Of a DNA stretch of 29,787 nt, positions 10,828 to 20,779 are shown in pieces. Within the stretch, counting starts at the first letter, position 1. Every line of letters starts with the position of its first letter. This stretch comes from Cylindrobasidium torrendii FP15055 ss-10 (taxonomy: Eukaryota; Basidiomycota; Agaricomycetes; Agaricales; Physalacriaceae), in NCBI GenBank assembly GCA_000934385.1, contig KN880713.1, forward strand, positions 1 to 29,787, in the 5' to 3' direction. A model generated the notes under the pieces. That model did not search any database. It had not been told where the DNA came from and was given only the letters and a program-made list of their open reading frames with translations. The position numbers and the translations under genes were made by a program.

Positions 10828-12565
10828 ATGGCGAGTCCAACGCGCAACGGCCATTCTCCCAACGTCTCGATATCCGGAATACCACGCCCACAAGTGTCTC
10901 CTACGCGTTCTCGACCTTCGTCGCGCTCTTCGATACGCTCTGGCCGTGCAAGTCCTGCAGTTTCATTGGACGACCCAGGTGCGCCGCGCAGTCATTTCAG
11001 CACAGTCAGATTAAATACGTTAAGCAGTCGCCGTTCGAGGTCATATCTCAAGCCTAAAGCACAATATTAGGCATCAGCAAGCCCAGGTCAACGAACTCGA
11101 AAATTCTTACCTCCGCGGACCACGCCCGAATTCTGACGCACCTCCTGATTCACCAAATTCGATGGCCGCAGTCGCTGTAGCACTCCCATCGCCGACGAAA
11201 GTTGGACGTCGGTCAAGCTTTGAGGTCTTGGCCGGAATTGCCGGTCCCGAATCAAGTCTGCCTCTCCCCCGACGCGTCGAAGATGATGGGGGTGGGATAC
11301 GCGAGGGGATCCCAACGTCGTTTGGCTCGATGAACAATCCCCATTCACGGAGGAACTCAAGTCCCACACGAACACTCAGTCGTACGCCACGCCTTTTTCA
11401 TAATATACAAATGTCAAGTTGCTGACAACGCCTTCGTCTGTCCTCTCATCAGGTATTCCCGTGTCGTCTGTAGGTCAGTACGCCATCCTGCTCGCTGTCT
11501 GTCCCTCCTGGCCCGGCTCCACTCTCCCCCCTCATATTGAAACGCTCTTGTGCTCATAGGAAATGCCCGCGCATTAGCGGACGAAGGGCAGCCACCACCA
11601 TCAACACCACGCAACGGCAGCAAACTATCTGTCATTTTGGACGGCGACGCTTCTCCATCGTTCTCTGGATCATTCCTCCCGCCTCCATCACCAAACCGGC
11701 GCGCAAGTCTGACTCCAGGCGGAACGACCAAGGTGCTCGCGGACCTCCAGGCGGGTGTTATCAACGCGCGGAATGCGTTGGAAAACACCAAGGCTCAGCT
11801 TCGGCTTTCCCAGCGCAGCGTCGCCCAGCTTACCCGCCAGACCGAAGATCTCAAGGAAAGCCGGGAACGCCTCCGTCTCGAGAACGAGGGTTTGAACAAC
11901 GTGGTTGCACGGAAGGAGAGACTATTACAAGAGGTGCGTGCCCTTCATCTCCGTTACTCCATCTCCTCATTGTTCTTAGGTGCTCGAAAGGGCCCGAAAA
12001 GCAGAAGCCGAGGCTGCCCAGCTCAAGAGCGAACTCAAATCGGAAACTTCGACGAGCAAGAAAAAGATGCGCGAGATGGAAAGCGCGCTCACCGAATCTA
12101 CGGCATTGTCGACGAAATGCGAACGCGAGTATATCACCTTGCGCGATAGTATCAAGGGACTCGTGGAGGGCTTCAAGCGGGATATAGACACTCTCAAGGC
12201 TGACATGAAGAAGAAAGAAGACAAGCTCAAGTCGGAGTCAGAGTCAATGGCCACGAAGTATCGCAACCTGCTTGACAACATCAAGGGCGTGGAATCTCTC
12301 AAGACAGACATCACTCAATTGCGCAAAGACGACAAGGAGAAAGCTACTGCTCTCGAGGCGAAGTGGACAGAAGACATTGACTCTTTGAGAGAACAAATCG
12401 CGGCATGTGGCAAGCAGGGCGAAGGGGACAGTGAAGTCGCACAGTAAGCATGCATCGGTACTCGAGATGCCTCCGCTGACGCCCAACAGGACCCTTGCTA
12501 CCGAACTTGCTCGACTTAGGCGCCTGATGCGGGCTGCTGGCCGATCCAGTCCTCCGACTCCGTGA
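10828..12565 (+). CDS. Coiled-coil protein, She3-like
   Basis: Exons 10828-11018, 11071-11381, 11453-11473, 11560-11933, 11980-12443 and 12490-12565 join in frame to 478 residues. The N-terminal half is Ser/Pro/Arg-rich and disordered (SRPSSRSSIRSGRASPA). From about residue 233 a long heptad-rich coiled coil follows, starting VLADLQAGVINARNALENTK and running to about 460. The tail ends RSSPPTP. The architecture and the ADLQ..V..AR..L..T.. opening recall the fungal She3 family (SWI5-dependent HO expression protein 3), the adaptor that links ASH1 mRNA-binding She2 to a type V myosin in yeast. I recognise this by resemblance, not alignment, so a generic coiled-coil protein is the alternative. 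Exon 3 is only 21 nt. An upstream non-coding exon is possible, since CTAG immediately precedes the start region. Confidence 0.7.
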
Positions 12566-13128
12566 TGGTTTCTTACCTTCTCTATCCTGCGCCTGGAATT
12601 CAATGGATATTACTGTTGTCCGGATCATCTATACCTCTCTAGCTGCTGTTTTGTTTTGCATATAGCTACACACTACACTACCCGCCTCGCATCATCTTGC
12701 ATACCATCTTTCTAATGTGTATACTGCCTAGCCATCCCATGGCTACAGTTTTGGACATTGTATCTATTTCGTTCGATCTTTGCCTCGTTTGCTATCTAAC
12801 TTGTACTACGCAGGGGCACTTCTACTTACACTTTTTTTGCCAGCGAAGGGGCTACTTTGCACTCTTGACCAACGTCATCCGGATTCGTGGGACTTGCAAT
12901 GCCGGTAGGTTCACCTGCGCGAAGTCCTAGACGGCGAAGACATGCACGACGATAGTAACCTATGCTTCTGCGTAGTTAGCCCCTTCGACTCGTAACACAG
13001 GTTTGCGCAAGTCATAGTCTCACGAACGAAGCTCCTTTTCTCCAGCCTTATAAGCCTGCCTCCCCAGTGATTAAAGGGTGTACTCCCTTCTTTCCTCTGT
13101 CCACTATCGCCGCAACCCCTTCGACCTG
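12566..13128. other. Intergenic region
   Basis: This contains the 3' flank of the She3-like gene and the promoter of the next gene. Pyrimidine-rich DNA precedes the TATA-like box at 13048. No coding sequence is recognised. Confidence 0.5.
13048..13054 (+). promoter_or_regulatory. TATA-like box
   Basis: TTATAAG lies 75 nt before the ATG of the next gene and is followed by a C/T-rich leader, as is usual in basidiomycete core promoters. Confidence 0.45.
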
Positions 13129-13939
13129 ATGGAGTCCTCTTCGCCTACTACCTTCATGCTCCTCGTCGCTGCAATATCATCTATCTTCGGATTCTTCACC
13201 GTTCGTCGCCTTGTGCTTCTTTGAAAACTTTCTTTTTCTCACGCTGGTCAACAGAGTATCTCAAGTCTTGCCCTCGTCTGGTGCATACCATCGCTGCGCC
13301 CTACTACTCCGGAATGTCCTCGACTGGCGCACGCGCCCTCAATACATTGCCCTGCGCCGCCACCATCGCCTGCCATGTCCCGGAGCAGCTCTGTTTCCTC
13401 TACCTCAACACTTGTCGCCGAGCTCGAGGTTGATGGGCGCCCCCGTCGCAACTGTACGTCTCCTTGCCCCTTTTGCTTTTCCTCATCGCCAGCGCTAACA
13501 TCCACTTGCAGCCGCGCCCGATATCGGTCGCCAAATAACGAAGCTCGCCAAGACTGTTGGAAAGGAAGTGAAGAGTGTTGGTAAAGAAGTGCGTCCGCTG
13601 GCCGTGCGGATGGGGGCGTCTTTCCAGAAAGAAGTGTCCAAGCCGATCTCGCAGGGGTTCTCCGATGTGCGCCCAGCTATGCAGCGCATGAACACCTCGT
13701 TCAAACACGACATCACACGTCCGGTCGCACGCCGGATGTCGCACTCGTTCGACGTTGTGTCCCAGTCGTTCGCACAGATGAAGGAGCCAGTGCAGACTCA
13801 GAGCACCAACGTGGTTAGGTCGTCGAAATCGAAGAAGGTGCACAGAGTCGAAGAGTTGAAGGCGCCGAAGAAGAAGGGCGTGAAGAAGGCGAAGATGGTC
13901 ATGAGGGAGTGCTTCCAGACGTTTTCGCTGCAGTCTTAG
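13129..13939 (+). CDS. Membrane-anchored protein with short internal repeats
   Basis: Exons 13129-13200, 13255-13453 and 13512-13939 join in frame to 232 residues. The N-terminus is hydrophobic (FMLLVAAISSIFGFF continuing into SISSLALVW) and could be a signal anchor. A Pro/Cys region and a Ser-rich stretch follow. The C-terminal half is basic. Residues 116-170 carry four degenerate copies of a 10-14 residue unit: EVRPLAVRMGASF, EVSKPISQGF, DVRPAMQRMNTSF and DITRPVARRMSHSF. A Lys-rich cluster (KAPKKKGVKKAK) precedes the C-terminus. I do not recognise the family. Repeated amphipathic units beside an anchor suggest a membrane- or protein-interaction role, which is inference. Confidence 0.65.
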
Positions 13940-14235
13940 TGAGCCGCATATTATACCGATACCCTCCATTTGTCGTCTATCATTGCTTTCCATCATGTAC
14001 TATCAAATTCCACACTCTTCGTCCTTTTACATTTTTCTGTCAGACGTCTTTTGGACTCAGTGTACCTTTGGCGCCTTCGTTGCGCCATGTAGGTTTTGCC
14101 CTTATGTCACCGAACAACATCCGCTTTTGTCAACCATTGTGATTATGTCATGAACCAGGGTATATGTATGAGTACATCCCATTCCTCCTTGAGCTTGCAT
14201 CGATTCATCCTCAAACATTCATAGTACACACACCT

Positions 14236-15215
14236 TTAGCAGGAGAGGACCGTCGGGCCTGAAGAATTCGCATGTCAAAATCCAGACGAAAACTTTGATA
14301 ATGGAAATACTAGCTTACCAGGAATAGTGTACTCAGAAATATCACCGTAGATGTTGATAGTGATGCCGGGGTCGGCGCCTTTGTACGCGCCAGGGAAGGC
14401 TACAGTAGTCGCCGAGCCGCTTCCACCGCCAGAAACCTCAATCTGTGCGCAGGACATCTGTTCAAGAGTGTCAGCGCCCCGGATGTTCTCATGGAGAAAA
14501 ACAACAAACGTAGAATTGGGCACCAGGGTAGGTTGAGGCGCCATGCAGAGCAATGAGCTCGAGGCGCAGGAGGTATTGGCCATCGGGAACACAAGTGGGG
14601 AGCGTGAAGGACACTTTCCCCTCATTCTCGATGAGCTTGTCGACGGCCCAAGTGCCGGAATCGTAGCCGTCCTCGAAGATCTTGAACCATTCCAGGCCAG
14701 TGACGGCTGCGGAGGCAGCGTCGTCCACCTTCGCACTACAGAAGGGTCAATGTCGAAGTATCTAACTGGTTATGAAAGCAGACCGACAGGTAAGCGAGGA
14801 TGGGCCCCTTGTGCGACGCAGCAATTGGGTCGTCGCCGTCGTTTGGATCAGCGCCGCTCAAGCCGTGGTGTAGCTCGGCGGTGATCTCTTGCCCTGCTTT
14901 GACCGGAATGACAGTGTTTGAGGAGGTTGTGCCAATGTTGCAGATAATATCGTTGAGAGTGACATCTTGAACAGGCTGGGGGAATAAACATAAATATTTG
15001 TGTATAGTGGAAGGAAGCTCGTCGACTAACGTTGTTGGAGCCAGGAACACGGATACCCTCGAGATGCCCTTGAGAAGTTCCATCAAGATAAATCTCCTAC
15101 GAACTAGGTTAGAGAAGCCCTGTGCCAATTATAATGGCACTGCTAAACTTGCCTGGAATATGGCGTGGCCAGCGACGGTGGAGGCAAGAAGGGCGACCGA
15201 GGCAAGCTGGAGCAT
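14236..15215 (-). CDS. AA9 lytic polysaccharide monooxygenase (former GH61)
   Basis: Minus-strand exons 15215-15153, 15096-15031, 14975-14788, 14735-14510, 14457-14319 and 14258-14236 join in frame to 234 residues. A signal peptide ([16 protein letters not shown]) is followed by His17, the first residue of the mature enzyme. His17 and His98 (in SHKGP) form the copper histidine brace and Tyr181 (in GAQFYMSC) is the axial residue. The second-sphere His170 and Gln179 are present. The enzyme is secreted and oxidatively cleaves cellulose or other beta-1,4-glucans. No CBM1 or GPI region follows; the protein ends IPGPTVLSC. Intron 1 is GC-AG with a strong GCAAGT donor, required to join HAIFQ to EIYLDG. 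The last coding exon is 23 nt. It is convergent with the gene at 13129. Confidence 0.93.
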
Positions 15216-15909
15216 TGCGATTGTGCGCAGAAGCTGTGGGGAAAAACAGATAATGTTGTTTCCCCGAGGGGCCCCAGCCATTATATAGACGATGGAAGAT
15301 TGTCGGGAGTATGTTAGACTGCACGCCTGAAGCTCGGTTAAGGTTGCTCACGAGAGGCGTAGATTGACTGAGACTGAGAGATTAGTGCGACAAGGGATTG
15401 GCCGTGATCTGCATGGTCAGAGGTCAAAGTGAACTGGTTTCGAGGTTACGCTTGAATTCTCCGGACCGCCAAGAGAGGATTGTAACAAGTACACTTGGTG
15501 AGTTTAACCGAGCCTGAAGGAGTCGGGATTTTTTGAGTTTGCACTCTCCTAGGTCATGGCCTGGCGTAAGAACCATGTTGAACAAGCAAGCATGACGCTG
15601 ATAGTTATATTTCAGAATAACACTGATGTGTGGTGTGTGATTGCGTCGCTCGCAAAGCAACTGGATCTGATTGACGCTTTCTACAGGCTACCAGTACCAC
15701 TTGAGGCGCAGACACCGAATGTCTCTGTAAATATGGCGCATTTCAAACTTGAATTGTGATAGTATTTGAGAGGACTGTAGCCATTAGAGTTACAAAGGAG
15801 AAGGAAGGGTCAAGCCAGAACTACTATAGAATAGAAGGAGCACATTAAACCGAACCACACATAAATACCGTAATATATACTACAACCTTCCGGCAACAGA
15901 GTACGCCCT
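15216..15909. promoter_or_regulatory. AA9 upstream region and intergenic DNA
   Basis: The part next to the AA9 gene is its promoter, with a TATA box at 15281-15288 and a GC-rich near-palindrome (15262-15275) between it and the start codon. The minus strand there contains CTGGGG, which fits the CreA/Mig1 consensus SYGGRG, though it lies at the likely start site rather than upstream. No gene is recognised in the remainder, which is the 3' flank of the TPR gene. Confidence 0.45.
15281..15288 (-). promoter_or_regulatory. TATA box of the AA9 gene
   Basis: The minus strand reads CTATATAA, 66 nt before the AA9 start codon. Confidence 0.6.
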
Positions 15910-17812
15910 TTATGCCTTCTTCACCTGATATTTGTCCCATCCTGGGAAGGGAATACCCTCCCTCCTCAGACATTGAACCTCTCTCTCCCTTCCCGTCAAA
16001 TCCGTCTTCATCGTCATCGTCAGCTTTTGCTTCCCGTCCGTCGTCTCCCTAACATGCTCCCATATCGGCACGTCCGTTGTCGGCATAATAGTGACCTTGA
16101 CTTTCAACGCGTCCGAGGGCATGCGGGCGAACGACGGTGGCTTTGGCACCTTTGGCTTTGCGACGCCGAGGTGTTCGAAAAGGTGTTCGATGCTCTGCTG
16201 GTCTCCCGATGATGAGGATGCCGGGGGCGGTGGACGTGTGTCCTGCGGAAGAAGTGCAAGCAATTCTGCAATAGCGTCACCATTGGTGGGTTGGGACCGC
16301 ACAATAGTGCGAAGGTCTGCGAAGAAATCAGCCAGCCATTGGATCAAGTACAGTAGAAAACGCACCCTTGATGGCCTCGTCTACCTTTCCCAGCATCTGT
16401 CTCGCGCGTGCCCGTCGAAATAGGCCTTTGCTACTCCTATGCTGAGAAAGGGCTTTAGTGCATGCCTCCTCGGCCTCAATCCACCTTGTAAGCAGGTTAG
16501 AGAGCTGTATCACAGAGAAAGGGAATGTCATACTTCTCTAGCTTCAAGTATGCCATCGCCAGGTTAAGCTGGTAATGTGGGACCTCCGGCTCGATTCTGT
16601 GTGCAGCCTCGTAGTGATTGATGGCTTTTTCGTATTGACCCCGACGAAAATATTGGTTCCCAGATTCCTTCTCATGTTCAGCGCGTAAATACCGCCACTC
16701 CATGATATCGGCAATGGTCATGGATGGATCGAATGGCTGGCCAAGCTCCTCGGGATCCACGCCTCCCCAGTCCATTTCAAGATCCCAGACGTCCTCTTCT
16801 TCCTCCGTCTCCCACCCGAAGACCCCATTGCCGCGTCCATCCCATTCACGATGCTTTCCGCTACGCACCCCGCTTGCGCTTTCCTGATCTCGGACGGTCT
16901 TCTCACATACGGAACCCAAGTGGTCGGTCGAGCATCCACATTCACACCACTTGTTGGCAAGTTTATCCCGCAGGATTTGTCCATATCCATTGAGGTCGAA
17001 CTCTCGTGCCACCTTCCAAAGTGACTGTACCATCTTGTCGTACCCAAAACGGACCTTGGAGCGCCAGCCTTGGGCTTCGCGCCATTCAAAGGGAACTTCA
17101 CTCCATCGCGAATACTTTTGCTCGCATGCGTCGATGAGTGTTTCTTGCCCTACGCCATATCCACTGAGATGTGGGGGTTTCGCTATAGTGGGGTGAGCCA
17201 TATCTTCGAGTTGGGATAGATGCGCTTTGATTCCAGCAATATGAGGGATCAGTCGAATGGAGTGAAGGCCTTTCTTCTGGCATATAGGAACATTGTGGTC
17301 CATCGCCTGTATGTCCGTGAGCAGCGTTCACTGGCAAAAGTTCGACGACGCACGAAATGTCTGAGGGCAGTGTATGACCATAGAAGGCTCTTGGTAGCAA
17401 TGCGTTCTCCGGCCTGTCGGAGATCCATGCCTATGGTCGCCCGGAAGAAGTCTTTGACTTCCTCAGAGTCTGCGTTAAAGGCCGCCCATCCTGGACCAGT
17501 GACGGTTACACAACGAAGGACAAAGGTCGGTAGATACACGTTTGCAATGTGGTGTAAGCGAGTAGAGAAGAGGCGTGCAATATCCTGCTGGTAGCGCAAG
17601 AGCAGAATGCGGGAAATGGTGCGTTCGAGGTCAGAAACAACCGACATTGTTTGGGTTAAACCGCGGTCGCCGTGCGGGTTTGGTTGGCCGTGTCTGAGAG
17701 TATTCTTGCCCTTGTGGGTCAAAGCAGTCGTCCCGTTGATTTTCTTGACAGCTTTGCCATTGCCGTTGCTGTTTGCTGGACGTTTCTTGACGTGAGAGTA
17801 CTTGGCCGGCAT
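15910..17812 (-). CDS. Tetratricopeptide-repeat protein of unknown function
   Basis: Minus-strand exons 17812-17354, 17306-16534, 16484-16366 and 16316-15910 join in frame to 585 residues. The start at 17812 is the first ATG of the frame. The N-terminus is basic (KYSHVKKRP...), followed by a helical region of no known family. A Cys-containing stretch (KWCECGCSTDHLG) and an acidic segment (TEEEEDVWDLEMDWG) come next. About three TPR units then lie at roughly 355-465, including EKESGNQYFRRGQYEKAINH, LNLAMAYLKLEKWIEAEEAC and GLFRRARARQMLGKVDEAIK. The exon junctions fall inside the repeats and restore their register, which supports the model. TPRs bind partner proteins, often chaperones. A Pro/Ser linker and a charged C-terminal domain ending KYQVKKA follow. 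No PPIase or other catalytic motif is visible. Confidence 0.75.
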
Positions 17813-18270
17813 GTCTGAGCGCGAGAATGTTCCCAAAAACTGTCGTTGGTGCCGAGGTCAAAGCCAAAGAATATGGGTGAAGCCAAAAGTGAGCTTCCAG
17901 GAGCCGAATCCAAGCAGAAACAGTTTTGTCGTAGTGATGGGTGAGCAGCAAGGGGCAGTGGCCTGTCTCCGATCGCATCAAGCTTCAGAAAGTGATCGAC
18001 TTTAATGAATCCCGATTCCCGACGCTTGTCCTTTCCATGCCAGGAACTCGGGATTCCCACAACCAGCTTTACATTGTTTCGTCGGAGAATATCAAGAAAT
18101 GTACTGTTTTGTATGGTATTATCCTTTCTCAGAAGACTTGCTTTGCAGGAGTTGGTGAGAATACGCCCAGCGTTTATCAATCTCACGTGCTTGCTTTACT
18201 CCGAACGCCCATCTCAAGGCTATCTTGGATGCAGTTCGGGCCACACGCGCTTCATTTTTGATAACAAGCC
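17813..18270. promoter_or_regulatory. Shared upstream region of TPR and F-box genes
   Basis: This 458-bp stretch separates two divergent start codons. Short open frames cross it on both strands, but none has a domain. No TATA box stands out. Confidence 0.45.
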
Positions 18271-19979
18271 ATGGCTCAGAAACTTGTATGGATGCCACCG
18301 TAATGTCTCCCAGTTCTTACAAATTACCAGGTTGTAGACTTCGTGCGAGATTATCTTAACCAATATCAGTGGACGACCGGACTTCCAGCGATCACACTAT
18401 ACGACAAGCAAAGGATCAACGCCTTGACCGTCTTACTGAAGTCAGAGCCCCAGAATGGACTGGTGCAGGCAGAATTGGACCAACTAGCATTTCTCTTGCG
18501 CTCTCCTATTGAGCGCCTGCCCGACGACGTCCTGGAGAGGATCATGATAACCTCCTCCGCCGGCTACGATATCTACCAGACCACTTCGTTTCCGTACGTC
18601 GCCATGAGCGTCTCGCGTCGATGGAGGATGCTCGCATACTCTTTCCCGCGTATGTGGTCCAATTTCACGATGCAATACACTGTCACGGGAAAGGCGGACA
18701 GTGCGATACTGAATCGCGCTGTATCGATGTGCAGAGACATTCCCCTCACGGTGTCTCTGAAGGTCCTGCGAGAGCTCCGCCCCGTTCAGTCAGCATTGCC
18801 ACCTCTTGATCCCGGGTTCTTCGATCCGCTGTGGAAGACTTCGAGCCTTTGGCGCAGCTTCACCCTTCACGCAAATGATTCATCCATAATCAACTACTTT
18901 CCTCCCATGCGCTTTCCAAAACTGGAGTACCTCGAAATCAAGGGTTGTCGGTTAGGGCATCAATATCCAGATAGTACAACTTTGGCGCGAGGAGCCTTTT
19001 CCAGCGCCGCAAATCTAAAAGAGGTTCTTTTGTTGGGCATTCCTATCATCGATCCAGGTTCTCTTCCAACTGCATTCGGGTGGGCAACAGTTGAGTCATA
19101 CACGACCTTCCATCATCAACAAGGCGTCCTGAAGGCCTGCGTCAATCTCAAGTCATACACTCTCCAGGTTCCCCATGATGGACTCAGAGACAACGATGGA
19201 GCAAAAAACGGTATCGTGTCTGTGCCGGTAGCAAGTAACGTCTTCGAAGACTCAGTTGCACGCATCGATTATCCCAGTATTACCGCGCTTACCACCGACA
19301 ACATTGTGGTCTTTGCGCGCTCCAAATTCCCCAACCTGCAGCAGCTCGCATGTCGTATGACGCCTCCGAGTGGCGACTATCCGCGCTTTTTCGAGTCTGT
19401 CCGCCGAACCCAGCTTGGCAACTTGAACCGGCTCTTCCTAACCATAGGAGATACTCCCCGTTTTCTCACCGCGGGGAACAACGCCATTCCTTTCAGTTGT
19501 GTCGAGCTGCTCAACGAAGTGGACCAGCTTCAACCCAAACTCGCGTTCCTCTCTCTACGGTTGAGGGGCCAGAAAGCTTTTTCCCAGCTTAGATCTGTCC
19601 TCACTGCGCTCATCGACGCGCCCTCGCGATGCGCGCATCTCCAAGAATTGCGGCTGTGGGTGGCTACAGACAGTTTGGAGGTGCCGAAAGACGCTCAGTG
19701 GCAGCACCTCCTACCCGAGCTTCTGCGCAAACGGCCTCAGACATTCCGCAGATTGGACATTGAGTTCACTCCAAAGAACCGCACTCGCGCGTTCGGCATC
19801 GGGGCGCTGGCGCTGCTCGTTTTCAACTCGACGATCCAGGTTGTGAAGAAGGAAATGAAGGAGCGTGGGATGGTGGTGACTATCCGAGTTAAGGCATGTG
19901 TATCGAGTGTATCTTGGGATCGTTTGTCTGATCATTGTTACAGTCTAACGCCAACAATCTGCGCCAAAACCTGCTTTAA
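18271..19979 (+). CDS. F-box-like protein
   Basis: A 15-nt first exon (18271-18285, MAQKL) splices to 18331-19893. An F-box-like motif (IERLPDDVLERI, about 65-76) is followed by the typical agaricomycete pattern VAMSVSRRWRMLAYSFPRMWS and by a long region resembling degenerate leucine-rich repeats (PKLEYLEIKGC, LQELRLWVATD). F-box proteins recruit substrates to SCF ubiquitin ligases; the target is unknown. Such genes form a large, fast-evolving family in agaricomycetes. For the 3' end I prefer a GC-AG intron at 19894-19943 (AAG followed by GCATGT) and a last exon 19944-19979 ending NNLRQNLL, giving 537 residues. Without that splice the frame runs on to 20097 with a tail of low plausibility. 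Confidence 0.75.
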
Positions 19980-20779
19980 TTGTATAACTCGTGCCCTTTT
20001 AAGGCCAAACCTGTGTATTACTATCAGTCGGTGTAGACATAGTCTACCCGGATCAAGAGAATCGAAAGTTAACTTGCTCATACATGGTGCTCGGTGAAGG
20101 GGGACGCAACGGATCGCTACTTAGTACTTGCTTCCTGTGGAATGAACCATCAGACTCTCTAACCCAGCTTGGAGTCCGTGGATTCCAGGTCTTCAAAGCG
20201 AAAATTCCCTGCAATTGCACATCCTCTCTCTGTATTTTAACGGTTCCAACGCAAAATCCAGAATCGGGAGTCTCTTGCATCCAAGACTCAACGTCCAACC
20301 CTCGGGTATTCAAGAATCAGCTTCCCACTGCAATCCTCTACAAAGGGTTTTCGGATTCTCCCAGCTTCACTCATAAAACCCTTGCAGTGTGCTCATCTCA
20401 AGGCGGTGTTGCCACTGAGAGCTGCAAACAAGCTGAAGCATGCGAAGTGGCTGCATCATCTTTCCCCAGAGTTTCTACCAATACTAACGTCGACGTCGCG
20501 GCTTGCGTATATAGAATGTTTGACTAGAAATCACGCACATCACAGGCCGTGCGATGAAGGAGCATCTCTTCTGGGTAATGAACGAACGCATGTCGGCCAA
20601 GTGCTGTTTGCGTCAGGGATCGGCGGCGAGCATTGTGCTCGGAGGGCGATCGCGATGAGGTGGCTGTGTATCACTGCTTCTTACCACGGCCATCAAATGG
20701 ACATCTCGTGCTTTAACTTCTTACCTCTTCGTTTGCGTTGGTGTTTATTTGGCCAGGCTTTCTCTCCTTCCCATATGTA
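19980..20779. other. Intergenic region
   Basis: Several frames are open here (for example 20084-20527 and 20382-20780 on the plus strand), but they show no domain, no good start context and no splice continuity. It is taken as the 3' flank of the F-box gene and the promoter of the membrane-protein gene. If the F-box gene is not spliced at 19894, its tail extends to 20097. Confidence 0.45.

Noticed and set aside
15262..15275. GC-rich near-palindrome with a CTGGGG word as a CreA/Mig1 site for AA9
   Set aside because: The match to SYGGRG is short and the site lies downstream of the TATA box, so repression through it is speculative.
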